From contig LR990043.1 in NCBI GenBank assembly GCA_905147135.1, forward strand, positions 20,151,584 through 20,215,583: DNA of 64,000 bases, given 5' to 3'. Numbering within the stretch: position 1 is the first letter of the stretch; every line of letters starts with the position of its first letter. The notes below the pieces were generated by a model that made no database searches, was not told the origin of the DNA, and saw only the letters and a program-made list of their open reading frames with translations. Positions 24,300 through 36,097 of the stretch are shown here, in pieces. The translations under genes and the position numbers were made by a program. The DNA is from Blastobasis lacticolella (Eukaryota > Arthropoda > Insecta > Lepidoptera > Blastobasidae).

Positions 24300-25340
24300 G
24301 GGAAATTCTTAAACCTTTTACCCTAAAAGATTCTCAGAGAGCTCGAGAGATTTCCGAACTCGGAATCAGCTTTAAAATTGCTGAATATTTCAAGTAGCCG
24401 TTCGAGTTACCGGTAAACTAAAGTTTAATCCTGTGTTTAGAAGAGGATTACAGGCTCGTTTATCGGCGGAGCCCAGCGAGGCTTTTTTACTCGTCTAGTT
24501 TCAATTACGCGTCGGTTAATTTCGGTGCTAAGTGCTCGGTTAAGTCGTGACTTAATTTATCCCCGCCGCAATTTATTTCCGGGATTAATGTAATGAAAGT
24601 CCCGCGGAGTCGCGCTAATTGCCACTCCCGATTGTCTAAACAAAAATAAAGAGGCGCCCGCGGAGGTGGAATTCCCGGTGAGAAGGGTTAGGCGTTGAGA
24701 ATGGCGCAGCGCTAAAACGTGCGTACAAAGTTACGCCGGCCGGAATGTTACGGTAAACGGCGGTGGTGTGAATGCACCTTTTATTTCGCTGGATTACTCG
24801 CTTGGATTACACCGCTTTGAATGGATTCGGAATCCTTTCTCTCAAATCTTAGACCGGTACCGTCTGCTTTTGTTATTGCTTCTACTTTCTTGCTGTACGC
24901 GGCGAGATTCTAGAACAAATATATCCGCGGCGAAGCAATCAAATTCTCTCATTTGTGTCGTCGTACGAGATGCGGGGCAATCCCCGAATTACGCGGGCTA
25001 ACTAGGCATCTTGGCCCCGAAACAATGGCGCCGGAAAAAAGGGGATAAGCCCGCAACACACGCTGGCTGTAATCCGCACACAATCCACATAAAAAAGGGC
25101 GACTGTTCGGATACGCGACGCACTCGCGCGCTATACAATCAACATTACGCGCGCGGCAGCTGCGGAACCCTAAATTACGGCTCGCTTAGCGAAGGGCTCT
25201 TTCCGAAAAAAAGAAAAAATACGGGGACACAATTGACAGTTTAATCTGGAGAATTGGACGCCGTTGCAAGGGTGTAACGCGACGTCGCGTCGTGAAAAAT
25301 AAAAAGACACGCCAGCCACGCTAAAACACGTCGCTCAACG
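24300..25340. other. CpG-rich, repeat-poor block
   Basis: About 1 kb is rich in CpG (CGCGG, GCGCG and CGTCGCGTCG words) and free of the repeats that crowd the rest of the window. It contains GGGTTAGGCGTTG (24685-24697), which recurs exactly in the block at 55286-55298. A 77-codon frame with a leucine run (24768-25001) looks accidental. A conserved noncoding or regulatory block is a reasonable inference but unproven. Confidence 0.35.
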
Positions 25341-25754
25341 TCTATCGGCGTAGAGTGACAAAATTATGACTGAGAAATTGATATTGACAGACCGGATAAA
25401 TGTTTAACGCGATACCGTGATACGGCTTTTCGACAGCGATCACGAAATACGATTTATTCCGTATATTTAAGTAAAGGTTTAATTTCAATTTGGTATTCAA
25501 CTTGTTCGGGTAAAAGAAAATTCTAAGAAATTGATTCAAAGCTATCGTGAATGACTAAAACAAATATTTGATTCAACAATAACATTTAAATAAATACTGA
25601 GCAACGGAATGCAAAAATGTATTAGTCTTGAAAATACGTCTTGTGAGCGTTGCTTGTTACTTGTTACGTATCTACGTGAGTGTATATTAAGCTACTGATC
25701 TTAAGAGAGATAACCAGCGGAAAATTAAGTGCTTTAATAGTTTTACTGTACTTA

Positions 25755-26023
25755 AGGAGCATCGGTGGCCGAGTGCTTAAGATATCCGACTCGTAAGCGA
25801 GAGGTACCGGGTTCGAGTCCCACTGCGGCCATGTACCAATGGCTCGTTTCTGCGACAAAATGTGTAACCATGATCCAATCTTGTCAGAGTCCCCTGGTAG
25901 CAGGGTCGTAGAGGTCAGATGTCATGCCACTGTAATTACTTGATCTGCCCAATCCTGGATCATGATCCCCGGGCCCTCGTGCATGAGAGCACAACCGGGA
26001 CATTAATATCAAGATGATTAATC
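25755..26023 (+). mobile_element. SINE-A copy with imperfect target-site duplication
   Basis: The intact head (GGTGGCCGAGTGCTTAAG, CGACTCGTAAGCGAGAGG, CCGGGTTCGAGTCCC) is followed by a body with an internal deletion and the normal 3' end. GTTTTACTGTACTTA (25740-25754) and GTTTTACTTTGCTTA (26024-26038) flank it and match at 13 of 15 positions, a probable duplicated target. Confidence 0.88.
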
Positions 26024-26122
26024 GTTTTACTTTGCTTATCAGTAACCAATGTTTGCCAAAACCTGTCGTGGACGGGGACTAAATGTAGCCCACAGCTATA
26101 TCCATTTCGACCTTTAAACTAC

Positions 26123-26386
26123 ATCATCATCATCACGGCCCATCAACAGTCCACTACAGGACTTAGGGCCTCTCCCACGAAAGGGGAGGTTATTGCCATA
26201 ATCTCCACGCTTGGCAGGCGGGTTGGAGATCGCAGTGTTGTAAATATAACAATGGAAAACGCTGCTGCCCATTTTCTAGCCTACGGAGACCCTAGATCTT
26301 TTGTCTCGAAAACATTAGTCGCCTTGTACCACACCCACGAGTGTAAGGGGTTGGTGCTATTCTACTCTGCCGGACACCACACGGCC
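26123..26386 (-). repeat. Rep-C copy with target-site duplication
   Basis: It has the same order as 6031-6264, from (CAT)n through GGACTTAGGGCCTCTCCCA and GGAGATCGCAGTG to TTGGTGCTATTC and CCGGACACCACACGG. TTAAACTAC occurs just before it (26114-26122) and just after it (26388-26396), a 9-bp direct repeat consistent with a target-site duplication. This gives the element's ends. Confidence 0.82.
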
Positions 26387-26853
26387 ATTAAACTACAAAT
26401 TGTGCCAAGCATTTTTGCTACTTGAAACTAAACGTAGATGTTATGGGCGACAGTTACTTGTATGCCACTGAAGTCTCTCCAAAAAAAAATACCCGCCCTG
26501 CGTATGAAAACCATCCAACTTTACAATATTGATCAACATTACCAACAGAAAATAAATCCATCTCGCAATATTAAAGACGTCCATGGAACGTATCAGTCAC
26601 CACAGTCCCACGGTCTATTGGCTTATTTATCGTACAACCAATGTTTACGACATGCAGAGGCACGTGTGAGGCGCGGCGCACGTGTGGCTGCTTGCACCAA
26701 TAACAACCCGATCGAAGACCTTGTCTGCTGTTGATGGTGATTCAATTATCTATGTAAGTCAGGGGTCCGGATATTTCATGCGCTAGCACCCGTTTTTCTT
26801 TGTAAAGGGATGGAAGGGACTTATACTAGAATCAATAAGTTTGTTAATATCAA

Positions 26854-26956
26854 TACCTGCAACCTAAATGTATGAACTGTAGATGTTAGGCGACAGTTAC
26901 CACTTACCATCAGGTGGGCTGTTTGTACGTTTGTCAGTGAGTGGTATAAGAAAAAG
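26854..26956 (+). repeat. Rep-D 3' part
   Basis: TACCTGCAACCTAAATG, then TAGATGTTAGGCGACAGTTA, then CTTACCATCAGGTGGGCTG and GTTTGTCAGTGAGTGG with an A-rich tail match the last 100 bp of the 62791-63013 copy. A smaller related snippet (GTAGATGTTATGGGCGACAG) lies near 26431. Confidence 0.75.
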
Positions 26957-28554
26957 TTCCAGAATCCTTGAAAAGTGTAATTTTGAGTTATTCGATCCGA
27001 TGATCTGGTAGATTTACATTTCTTCAAGCAGAGATAATAAATGAACGTAGAATTTTCAGACATCGTCACAAATCTTCACTGAATCACGATTTAGCTGTGA
27101 TATTCACGAAACGAAGTAATTCCGAATATTTTGTTTGTTACAAGCTATTTTGTAAAATATTAAAAATAAAACAAAAGTTGTATTGTAGTGTATTTTAACA
27201 GTTAGGTTATCAACATTTTGTCTCATATTTGTCACATTTCGCACGCAAAATAGTTTGCGAATATTCGCTCAACTACCAGGGCAGCAGGAATTAGAAGGGC
27301 TTAGCATCGGTCTCGCCCCTTTCTATGCAGCGTCCCGCGAGTGCGATACGCCACCGTTAATTCACGACCCGCATCCAAGTATAAAGTTGCGCTTACTTCT
27401 ATAAATGATATGATGCTTTGATGTTAGAAATGAGATTTTTATTGTATTTGTAATATTAGTTAAACGATAATATCGATGTTCTAAGTGTAAATCAAATGCT
27501 GTGTAGCATCTGTAATGTATAAATGCTTCAGCATAAAATAAACATGATTGCAATCGGGTTAGCCCTAGAAATTGAAAAATTTGATTGTATGAAAATTCCA
27601 GTTTCCATCATTTTCGTCATTAAAAACGCCAATTTCATAATTTTTCAATTTCATTTGCATAATTATTTAAAACGTCGAGCTCAAAGGTTTACGGCGAACA
27701 GCCGAAAATGTATTCCCTTTTACCACTTTTGACAAATCGAATTCATACGTTCAAAGCACAACTGAACAAAAATATTTTAACATTGTAATCAAATTACTTT
27801 CTATCTGTGATTTTGGTGCAAGAGGAAAACATAACGCGATGAATAATTTTATATCATGTTAAATAAATACAGAAAGGAGAGCTCTTGGCATATAATCAAG
27901 CGTAAATTAAATACCCAACAACGAGCAAAAGCAACGCAATTTTAGGAGTAGATACGTTTTTCATACAAATTTTATGTAACCTTATTTTTTAATCTTTCTA
28001 GGGTTCGCGTTTTTAATATTTGTTTGTGCAATTGGGCGTTGTAAATGTATTCAAATGTATCCACCTAAATAATATACAACGAATGAAAGAATGAAAAAAT
28101 ACATTTAGTACGGAACCCCTTTAAAGTAGAGAAAACAAGGAAAGAATTGCAATCAAGTCGGCAAAAGTACCAGGGACCCAGAAGGGTAGAGGAGCTTGCC
28201 CGTCCGAGCGTTCGGTTTTGGGGAGCGCCAAACGACAGATGCGTACTCCCCTGTGCCCCAAAGGCCCCTATGAGGTTCGCCTTTGGTCTCATTCCGGCGT
28301 GATCCGGTTGACGTTAGTTACGAGTATTGTACCTCAGAGGGCCGAGGGGACTTTGCAAGGGGACTAATGAAGGGAGGACTTTTATGGACAATTTGAAAGA
28401 CGGATCGATTCTAGAAACTTATTGTCGACGAGATGCGTCTTAAATGTTTTCAAATGGTGTATTTGTAAATTATTTGCTGTTCTCAAAGCTTAGTAGGTAC
28501 CTACTGCTGTGAAGGTCGTTCGACTTCCAAGTAACAATAATCATGTTTTAAATG
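26957..28554. other. noncoding DNA
   Basis: A G+C-rich patch at 28120-28330 stands out from A+T-rich flanks. It carries a 75-codon minus-strand frame with no recognised domain. Nothing else was noted. Confidence 0.35.
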
Positions 28555-28620
28555 AAAGAGGCGGAAGCTCAAACCCATAAGCAGTGGACTATTATGGGCT
28601 CTTGATGTGATGTGTGTGTG
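28555..28620 (+). repeat. Rep-C 3' tail fragment
   Basis: GCAGTGGACTATTATGGGCT followed by CTTGATGTGATGTGTGTG resembles the (ATG)n end of Rep-C in plus orientation. Confidence 0.45.
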
Positions 28621-28960
28621 AGTTTAGAGAATAGATTTGTCCCCTCCAAGTGAAGTGATGTTACAAATATTTGTATTGAATGTTTCTATCTACAAATGAT
28701 AAGTAAATATTACAAACTTTGAGCTAGATAGGGCTGTCTGTTTTGTCTTAGAATATTGATGTCAAAATACTACTATAATTTGTGGATATTATCAGGTAAC
28801 CTGATTCCTCATTTCCCTCAATCACTTGTTTCGTTTGTATGAAAAATATAATATGCATCGTGGGACATTATCTCTATCATTATGTGGATAATGATAAATT
28901 TTGAAACCAGTGCCTTATTTTTAATCGCTCGTTATTTTCATTTTGAATTGTTGTCTGTTA

Positions 28961-28992
28961 TTAGTGTAAACGTCAATGTACGTTTACACTAA
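28961..28992. repeat. perfect 13-bp hairpin
   Basis: TTAGTGTAAACGT (28961-28973) and ACGTTTACACTAA (28980-28992) are exact reverse complements with a 6-base loop. There is no flanking terminator or gene to explain it. It may be the core of a small foldback element or a palindromic binding site. Confidence 0.7.
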
Positions 28993-30999
28993 GAAGTACA
29001 ACACACGCAAGTGAGTCCCAATTGAGTAGTGTGCTGTCAACCAATGCTCTGAGCCAACACTGACAGTATTTGGGTCGCCGTCTATTTGTTCTAATAGCAC
29101 ATCAGGCTCATGACTATTCAAAGGTCCTCTGCCGTCGGTTATCTAACAGGTTGATATATGAACTAGGGTTAGGGTTAACAAAAATACTGCGATAAACCCT
29201 ATTGTTATCGCCTTAGCAATTTGTTACAGTTATTTATTATCCGCTTAATTACTTTGGGCGTTATCTTTGGGAGTGTAATTGGGAGTGACGGTTTTGGACG
29301 GCTGGGTTGATATGGTGATTACTTTTGTTGCGTTCAAAAATAAAATAATGTTTTAATCGCTTTTGTGGTACAGTGATTCTCATTTCGGGGTATGAGGTGT
29401 CGATGCAGTTTTTAATGGCGGTCGGGTACAAATTGAAATGGTGGATTCTAATGTCTGTTAATGATGTAGGTTTCGTTGATGACGTGCTGATCTTAATGTC
29501 TTTTGAACGTAGGTTTAGTGTGGTATAACTCCAAGTCCACATTAAAGCTTCCTGCCAGTCCCCGGGAAACCTACTGTTTCTTTTATCATTGAACGAAATT
29601 TGACTCATACAACTTTGCCTACTTGAGAATGTTGTATACGAGCATACTACTGTACAACGACCATGACCCCTTTTTAATTTATTATTAGAGGGAGGCAAAA
29701 GTACAGTGGATCACAGGATAGTAAGTGATCACCTCCATACCCGCAAGTTGCGATGTTGTGATCCATAACAGTTGCGAAAGTATTGCCTAGAATCATTCCT
29801 CAAATAAAAAGTGTTTTGTACGAATATGTCGGTATCGTATTCTAAAACCATACCCTCCTACCCTCAGCTAAACATAGCTTAAATAAAATAAAAGTTCCAA
29901 AAGTCCCCATGTGAAACTGTCACTTGTTCCTTTCGACCCCACATTTACCCCGTTTAAAGTTCCCTCTTAGTTCCCTCCTTGCACTATTTACCGTAATCGT
30001 GTGCTGTAAGGATTACTCGAATTTCAGAGGGGTTACCTCTATAGTGAAATTGACCGAAAGACATTTCCAAATGAGTGTTTTGTACCGCTTTAGGCTAAGA
30101 CACAATGAAGCCTTATTGGATATCAAGCGAAGGGTTGACTTATGCGCTTGTTACATTTGGCTGTATTCAGTCGTCTAAATTCATAAGCATAAAGCGCGAG
30201 AGTGTGCAAAATGGAATGTAGTGCTTATAAAATAAGGTCCATTTTTGTATCACGCCTTTTGAAAAGAGGAGCGACGCGAAAAATAATAAATTTACTACTC
30301 GTCAACAAAGGTACGCGGTAGGAAACCCGGAACATACCCTTAAAATGTGTGATAATAACCGCGATAGTTTAAAACATGATGTTATTCGAATGAAGTTAGT
30401 CAACAGCCCGTTCTATTGTTATTTAAATCGTATACTAACAATAAATGAATTCAGTATTAGAAAAGAAAGGGGTTATTCTTCAATTGAATCGCTACTGAGA
30501 AGGTTAAATATTTAATCGCGCAATAAAAGGGAGTCCTTGAATATACCATTTGCAACATAAGTGACGTGCACGTGTTCTTGAGTTTGAATGAATTACTTAC
30601 TGCCTTTTCTGCTTTGTGTCTAATCAAATTATTTCTCATCAAGTTTCTTCAAGGAAGTTTGAACTTCAATAGTGGCTTTAAAGCGACGATTTAGGGGACA
30701 ACTAAATTACAGTTTGATTATGATGATATAAGCACCATACCTAATCGTCATCCAAACGGTCAATTCCGTATTCTGCCATCAATTTAAACATTAAGTAACT
30801 TCTACCAGACCCAATGAAAAATCAGTGACTTTAAGATTAAAATAAATCTTATCACCTAAAAAGTCTTTTGAACAGAGAGCGTTCTATTCGAAGTGGAACA
30901 TAAATTACTTGTCCGCCCCAAAAGAGACTATCCGCGAGAGTGTTTACACCCTAAACAGATAGCTGCTGTAAATTAACACCGTTGGAAACGCGCCTCATA
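28993..30999. other. noncoding DNA
   Basis: A minus-strand frame of 145 codons (29261-29698), rich in Ser, Thr, Lys and Asn, has no recognised domain and is near the chance maximum. A short AGGGTTAGGGTTA at about 29164 is not a telomeric array. Confidence 0.35.
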
Positions 31000-32060
31000 T
31001 TTTGCTGTTAAAAGCTTAGAGCAGATGCGTTCCTGAAAGCGAAAGAGGTCGGATGCACGGCGCGGGGGAGGGGCTCGTTTGAGTGTCGAAACAAACACGC
31101 CCAAGTTAAGAAGGCTTTTGAGACTTGTTTGTCTGCAACATCTATTGTTAGGCAGCTAATACGACGACTTGTTTTGGTAGTCCCGTATGAAAGTTTCGCA
31201 TTGTACGCCGGAGATATGAAGTGGAATGTATGCTTGTACCAACGTGTGCACACGTCAAGAACAAAAGCCGGCTAAGTTCGGAATCAGTTCACCTAACCGG
31301 GGATGTTTAATATCCTTCCGGCGGAGTAACGAATTCTTGGGGAGACAACGGGAAACCACGCGAACTTAGGGGCGAGGTCCGAAAGTTAGTAAGTCAGGAA
31401 GGAAAGGTCCCGAAACCGGGGAAGTTTCCCTGAAAACCGAGGGTCGGACCCAAAAATTCAAGCCATCCCAGTTTCCGGCCGAGAGCCGCGTAAATATTAT
31501 TCGTGAGTTTCTTTTATTCCTTTTGTTTCAGCCGTTTTATTATTTGCGGGCGAGGTGCGCACCTCCAGCAGAGGCCGTCCCGTAAACCAGCGAATTCCTC
31601 AACAATAATGAGACTAAACAAGATTTTAAAACTTCGGGGCCGTTTGATATAGAGAAACAAAAGAAAACTCGTCTAATTTATGTATTTCTCTTTAGTCTTC
31701 AAAGCGGAAACGACCCTTCTCAAAAGTAATTGACAAATTCGGACACAAAATAGAAAAAAATACAAGCGGAAAAGTTTTTTTTGTGTACGGGAGCGCGTCG
31801 AATAATTAGTCGGGTAGCGTTCGGATCCGTGGCGGCATCGGATACGTTCCGTACGGGTCGTAAAGCCGGAATTTTATTCGGAATCTCCTCGGGGCCTTTA
31901 TGAAAACTGTCCCCTTCTCACTTGGCGCGTATAACGCAGTAAAGAGATTCCGTAATTTGTGCGCTTTGAGTGATTCTTGGGGATGATCGGAAGGCAGATG
32001 GCGCGATATTGGAGCCGTAGTTTTATGCGTGGGGACCGCGACCCTCCGCGCTCATAAAAC
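31000..32060. other. CpG-rich, repeat-poor block beside the candidate exon
   Basis: About 1 kb of G+C- and CpG-rich sequence (for example 31290-31500 and 31790-32050) contains none of the window's repeats. It ends 300 bp from the candidate minus-strand exon at 32362-32415. A plus-strand pyrimidine tract ending GTTTCAG at 31530 looks like an acceptor, but no suitable donor follows. The block could be intronic regulatory sequence. Confidence 0.35.
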
Positions 32061-32361
32061 AAAAAGGAATCTGTCAAGGACCTACATTCCGTACATACTG
32101 AGTAAGGGTATGCTTATTTAAACTTTGGCGTGGTTGCACAAAAACTTGCCAGAGTTGCAATTTCTGCTATTTACGACGCCCTCTTCTTGTGTGAATAAGC
32201 CTTATATCTACTGCATACAGCCTATTTTTGTAGGTCACGACGTCGCGTATAGCAAAAGGGAGTTCCAAAGGCAAGACTCCCGTGTGCATTAAACGAACGG
32301 TGGGTGTCTGCGTACAGAAGCTCAGTCTTTCACCTTTTAAACTGGTTATTTTCGGACTTAC

Positions 32362-32415
32362 CGTTGACATGTTGGATTTATAACTGCCGGTGTGAAGGAT
32401 TTCCTCGTCGGTGTT
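32362..32415 (-). CDS. candidate 54-nt internal coding exon
   Basis: On the minus strand, TTTGTTTGTTACAG (acceptor) is followed by 54 nt and then GTAAGT (consensus donor). The exon is exactly 18 codons and reads NTDEEILHTGSYKSNMST in the first phase. A second phase is also open; the third has a stop. Ten of 18 third positions in the first phase are G or C, higher than the A+T-rich background. Its short, frame-preserving form would suit an alternatively included exon in an adhesion or signalling protein, but I do not recognise the peptide. The same frame stays open past the donor to TAG at 32167-32169, so a longer terminal exon is an alternative. No gene identity is claimed. Confidence 0.45.
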
Positions 32416-32424
32416 CTGTAACAA

Positions 32425-32933
32425 ACAAACAACATTTTAGGTTCACGTTTTAAAATTCATTTTAACGTTGCACTGTGAATTTCGTGCAATTCCCTTTGAA
32501 CTGGCATCGAAACGAATGGGTATTCTTACTGTTTACTTTGCATAGCTATATTGTTCAAACAATTTCGACACGAATGAAATCAGCTGGAAATATCCATAGC
32601 ATATTAACCTCGCACCATGCCTATTATCGTTGAAAACGAACGGGGCTTGCCACAGGACCGTCGACCTTAAAGACAGGTAAAATCGAATTACAAGCAACGT
32701 TAGTCGTGTCTTTCAATACGTTTCCTACAACGGGCAGCGGGCAAGCCCAATGAGCCCTCCCAGCACCCATACATCCTCCCATACAAGCTGAGCCCATTCG
32801 CAGGGACAATAAAGTAAAAGGACCGTATTTTACCGGGAACCCTTTCTTCCCAATCAGGGGAAGAATTTGTCAATACAGGCAGGTGAGCCCGGACTGGAGC
32901 GTGGTCCAGGGTTGAACTTAGTTGGGAGTGTTT
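32425..32933. other. noncoding DNA
   Basis: No repeat family was recognised. If the exon at 32362-32415 is real, this is the 3' end of its upstream intron. Confidence 0.3.
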
Positions 32934-33165
32934 AATAACCCGCGACGAAAAAGAGGTATGTTATAAGTTTGACGCGTGTATCTGTGTATCTGTATGTGGT
33001 ATCGTAGCTCCCGAACGGATGGACAGATTTGGATGTGGTGTTCTCAGTTTGAAAGCCAGTTTAATCGTGATGTTTCTTAGCTTTGTTTTATTAAAATCGG
33101 GCCTGTAGTTTAGAAAATATTTGAGTTTAAGTAAACTTGGTCGGGGGTTATCCGACTTTTTCTGT
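32934..33165 (+). repeat. Rep-E copy
   Basis: The order GACGAAAAAGAGG, GTTATAAGTTTGACGCGTG, ATCGTAGCTCCCGAACGG, GAAAGCCAGTTTAATCG and GTAAACTTGGTCGGGGGTTA is repeated in reverse at 36606-36850. Phrases such as CGTAGCTCCCGAACGGATG recur in widespread lepidopteran repeats, but I cannot name the parent element. Confidence 0.75.
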
Positions 33166-33541
33166 CGGTTAGGTTATTTTGCTGTCTTGACCTGGAATTA
33201 GACCGGCTTTTCACCTGAGATGGGACCGTCTAACTCCAATGCTAAATCTTTCATACTTCATTTCGCTCGCTCGCGATAATGGAAAGCCGCCATGGCATGG
33301 AGCACGCAAGATGAAGACATAAAGGTATCGTAAAAGCTATCGCAAAGTCTGTACGTCGTCGCACAGCGTCGCTTAGTAATCATAACGTATTACTTTATAG
33401 ATTGTCCCGTAAATATTTCAAGGTGATCGATGTTGTTGTTAAGAAATTACACCTGATTATTAAGTCCAAATAACTTGAAACCCGGAATGTACAGGAACCT
33501 TTGAACGTACGGCTCAAGCTGGCGTGTACACTTCTATATTA
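33166..33541. other. noncoding DNA
   Basis: Nothing identifiable apart from short palindromic words. Confidence 0.35.
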
Positions 33542-33725
33542 CTAGTGGACCCGGCGCGACTTTGCTCGCGTACTTTACTCTTTCCAACCCTTTTTTTTGC
33601 TTATAAACCTTCCTCTTGAACCACTTTATCTATTCTTGAAAACCGCATTAAAATACGTCCAGTAGTATGTGAGTGATGCGTAAATAGACAGTCAGATCAT
33701 AGTTTCGTCCCAGAATCCTATCCCG
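33542..33725 (-). mobile_element. Helitron-like element, 3' end intact
   Basis: Read on the minus strand it ends GAGCAAAGTCGCG, then CCGGGTCCACTAG followed by T. This is a CTAG|T terminus preceded by a GC-rich hairpin, the Helitron 3' signature, and nearly the same end as at 50799. The body (CCTCTTGAACCACT and so on in plus orientation) matches 7808-7985. The 5' TC end was not located with certainty. Confidence 0.65.
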
Positions 33726-33835
33726 ACAATTTTGATAGATTGGTAGCTTGAAGTACAATCTAAGCCATTTTTATCTAACCAGAGACACAGCTTGACCTCC
33801 CCGTTGTACTAGCATTCATCATACAGAGGTCATTA

Positions 33836-33912
33836 AAAATGGTAACGCGGGCAAAAGCTAAACTGTCATAAAAACCGTTTTCACGCAGACGAAGTGGCGG
33901 GCAAAAGCTATG
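33836..33912 (+). mobile_element. decayed Helitron 3' end
   Basis: ACGCAGACGAAGTGGCGGGC followed by AAAAGCTATG resembles the end GCGGACGAAGTCGCGGGC...CTAGT common in lepidopteran Helitrons, with the CTAG mutated. A partial duplicate (AACGCGGGCAAAAGCTA) lies 45 bp upstream. Confidence 0.5.
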
Positions 33913-34834
33913 TATTATACTCAGTAACCTTAACCTTTCGAAATTCTAAAAGATAAATGCTATTTTTCTAAGCAACTTTCTGAGCACGTTACATACGTTA
34001 TTTTTTTAAGTCCATTCCCAGTACGTCCCTGGCCCAATGTCAGTCAAATAGCCCGAGACGGCACCACCTGAGCCTTTGTTACAACACATGGCGTAATTTA
34101 TTAACCTCCTGACTAAGATGGAAAATACCCTACCAAAATGAACAAGGAAAACTCCTAACACGAAACGGTAGGCGCAGAATGGGTAGCATATTTTCTAGGT
34201 GAAAATATTGGATGCGAGATCCTTGTTAAGTGTAGGCTTTTGCACCTTTTCGAGCCAGAATTAATGTGGATGGAAATGTTGGAGGTGTTAGTGTTACATG
34301 TTTTATGAGCTACGTTTTGGCCAGGTGCTAACACGAGAAATATTATGCGCTTATTTTTCGAAGTTTCGAACATTATTTATTTTGCGCGACTGTCCATTTT
34401 GTGCGATCTACGCCCTGAAACTGAAGCTCAAATATGAGGAATCTAGTTATATTTTATAAAAAAAGACAACTCGATATTGCATACCGATTTGGACCGGAAA
34501 TTCGCCAACCCATCCCAGAATAGTACCTATAAAATGATTCTATTTACACTGGCCAGTACGTAGGCCCCGTACGTTGTGCGATAAATAAATAAATAACGGC
34601 GCACACGGCGCGGTGAGGTACGCAGCGGCCATATTTCACGGGTAGTGTCCCGCGCATCGCGGACGTGTCGCCGCCTTTTTGCCCCCTTTTTGCGGCCGTG
34701 TGGCCACCCCACGCCTAGATACGTGCCTGTGGTGTGCTCCACTCTGCGGATAAATAGTTGACACTGTATTCGTGGGATTATGCTGGTACCCGACTGGACT
34801 TCGAGTTGTTTTAGGTTTTAGTTGTTATCGAAAA
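33913..34834. other. noncoding DNA
   Basis: A G+C-rich patch with (AAAT)n at 34580-34600 precedes a CpG-rich stretch (34600-34740). The minus-strand frames are under 75 codons. Confidence 0.35.
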
Positions 34835-35050
34835 TCCTATTAATAGGTATTCTAAATGTGAAAGTTTATAGGGATGTTTAGATGTTTGTTGCTCCGTCGC
34901 GCAAAAATTATTGAACGGATTTTGATGAGCTCATAGCTCAGAATAGCATGTAGATTTTTATTAGCACATCGGCTATAATTCATTCCGAAATACAATGTGG
35001 TTCCCGCGGGAACGAGTCTGGAACGTTATAACCGAATTTTACGTGTACAA
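34835..35050 (+). mobile_element. decayed Helitron-like fragment
   Basis: ATTCTAAATGTGAAAGTTTA, then GATGTTTGTTGCTCC, then GCGCAAAAATTATTGAACGG and ATTTTGATGA follow the order of the 5' part of the Helitron group that starts at 23255, with many changes. Confidence 0.5.
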
Positions 35051-35867
35051 AGTCAGGGCAATTAAAGCTATAACCTTGAGATCAGGGCAAAACCTCCACT
35101 AATGTGGAAGAGGCTCAAGGTCACAGTTTCGGTTAGGACAAGATTTGTAAACTAAAAATACCAACTGTATACAAAAACAATGCTTGATCTTTTTTTATGA
35201 GGAGTTGGTAATTTTTATGGATAATTAAATCATATCCTTTATATCACACATAACACGTAAATAAACACTGACTAGTCTATCATTAACAGAACAAAACCAT
35301 CACCGTCGCAGACATTACATTGTTCCAGCCTAGAGGGTTTCCCTTCTACTCTGGCTCTTCCGAACCCACAAAGCATGCTGCTCTGTTCACTCACGAAGAA
35401 TTCCCCGTAAGAGTAAGTAAGCCAACACGATCAAAGAGCAAACAGTATACCTACTCACGACAAGTACAGAACAGTCCAACGAGACAAAAGTTCCAAATGC
35501 ATCACTCACGCCGGTACACACAATATTGTGACAGTTGGAATAAATAGAAGCATCCCACCCAGCATTCCAACCATTGAGGAGACAAGGCCGACAGACTTTG
35601 AAAGAGATTCTCAGCTAATTGTCTTCAGAACGTCTCGAGGTTAAGCTGAGTTAAAATAAATGTAACGAGCGCAGCCCTGTGCAGGGGAAAGTCAATAATG
35701 AGCATCTCTCTTTAATATTGTAGCTCTTTGAGTTTTGTTTGACTAGATTTCGTACCCATTTATAGGTCTGTCGTTTTAAAATACGGGAATGAGGTACGGA
35801 TAAGGGGGTTCGAAGTGTTGCTACGTTTCCGTCCCAATCCAGCCATAGACTTCTAACTATGATACCT
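35051..35867. other. noncoding DNA
   Basis: No gene is supported. The last 50 bp (35819-35867) resembles 36150-36198 on the other side of the SINE-A copy. Confidence 0.35.
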
Positions 35868-36097
35868 AATCACCTTGGCGTTAATGTCCCGGTTGTGCTA
35901 ACGCGCACGGGGGGCAGGGGTCCGCCTTGATCATGATCCAGGATTTGGCAGATCAGGTAACAGTGGAGCGACTGCCATCTGATCTCCGTGACCCTGTTAG
36001 CAGGGGAAATTGACTAGATTAGATAATGTTACACATTCAGTCGCCTGAATGTGCGGGCTTTATCACGATTTTCTCTCACCGTAAGAGCATCGGCTAG
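35868..36097 (-). mobile_element. SINE-A copy, head missing
   Basis: On the plus strand it starts AATCACCTTGGCGTTAATGT, the reversed SINE 3' end, and ends GAGCATCGGCTAGTG. The order of family segments is kept. It lies between two similar 50-bp flanks. Confidence 0.85.

Noticed and set aside
29160..29178. Telomeric repeat
   Set aside because: Only two AGGGTT units; the insect telomere repeat TTAGG is not present as an array.
29261..29698. 145-codon minus-strand open frame
   Set aside because: Same chance argument; Ser/Thr/Asn-rich and without recognisable domains.
31502..31530. A 29-bp intron from GTGAGT to GTTTCAG
   Set aside because: Too short for an insect intron. The acceptor looks good alone, but no donor follows at a sensible distance.
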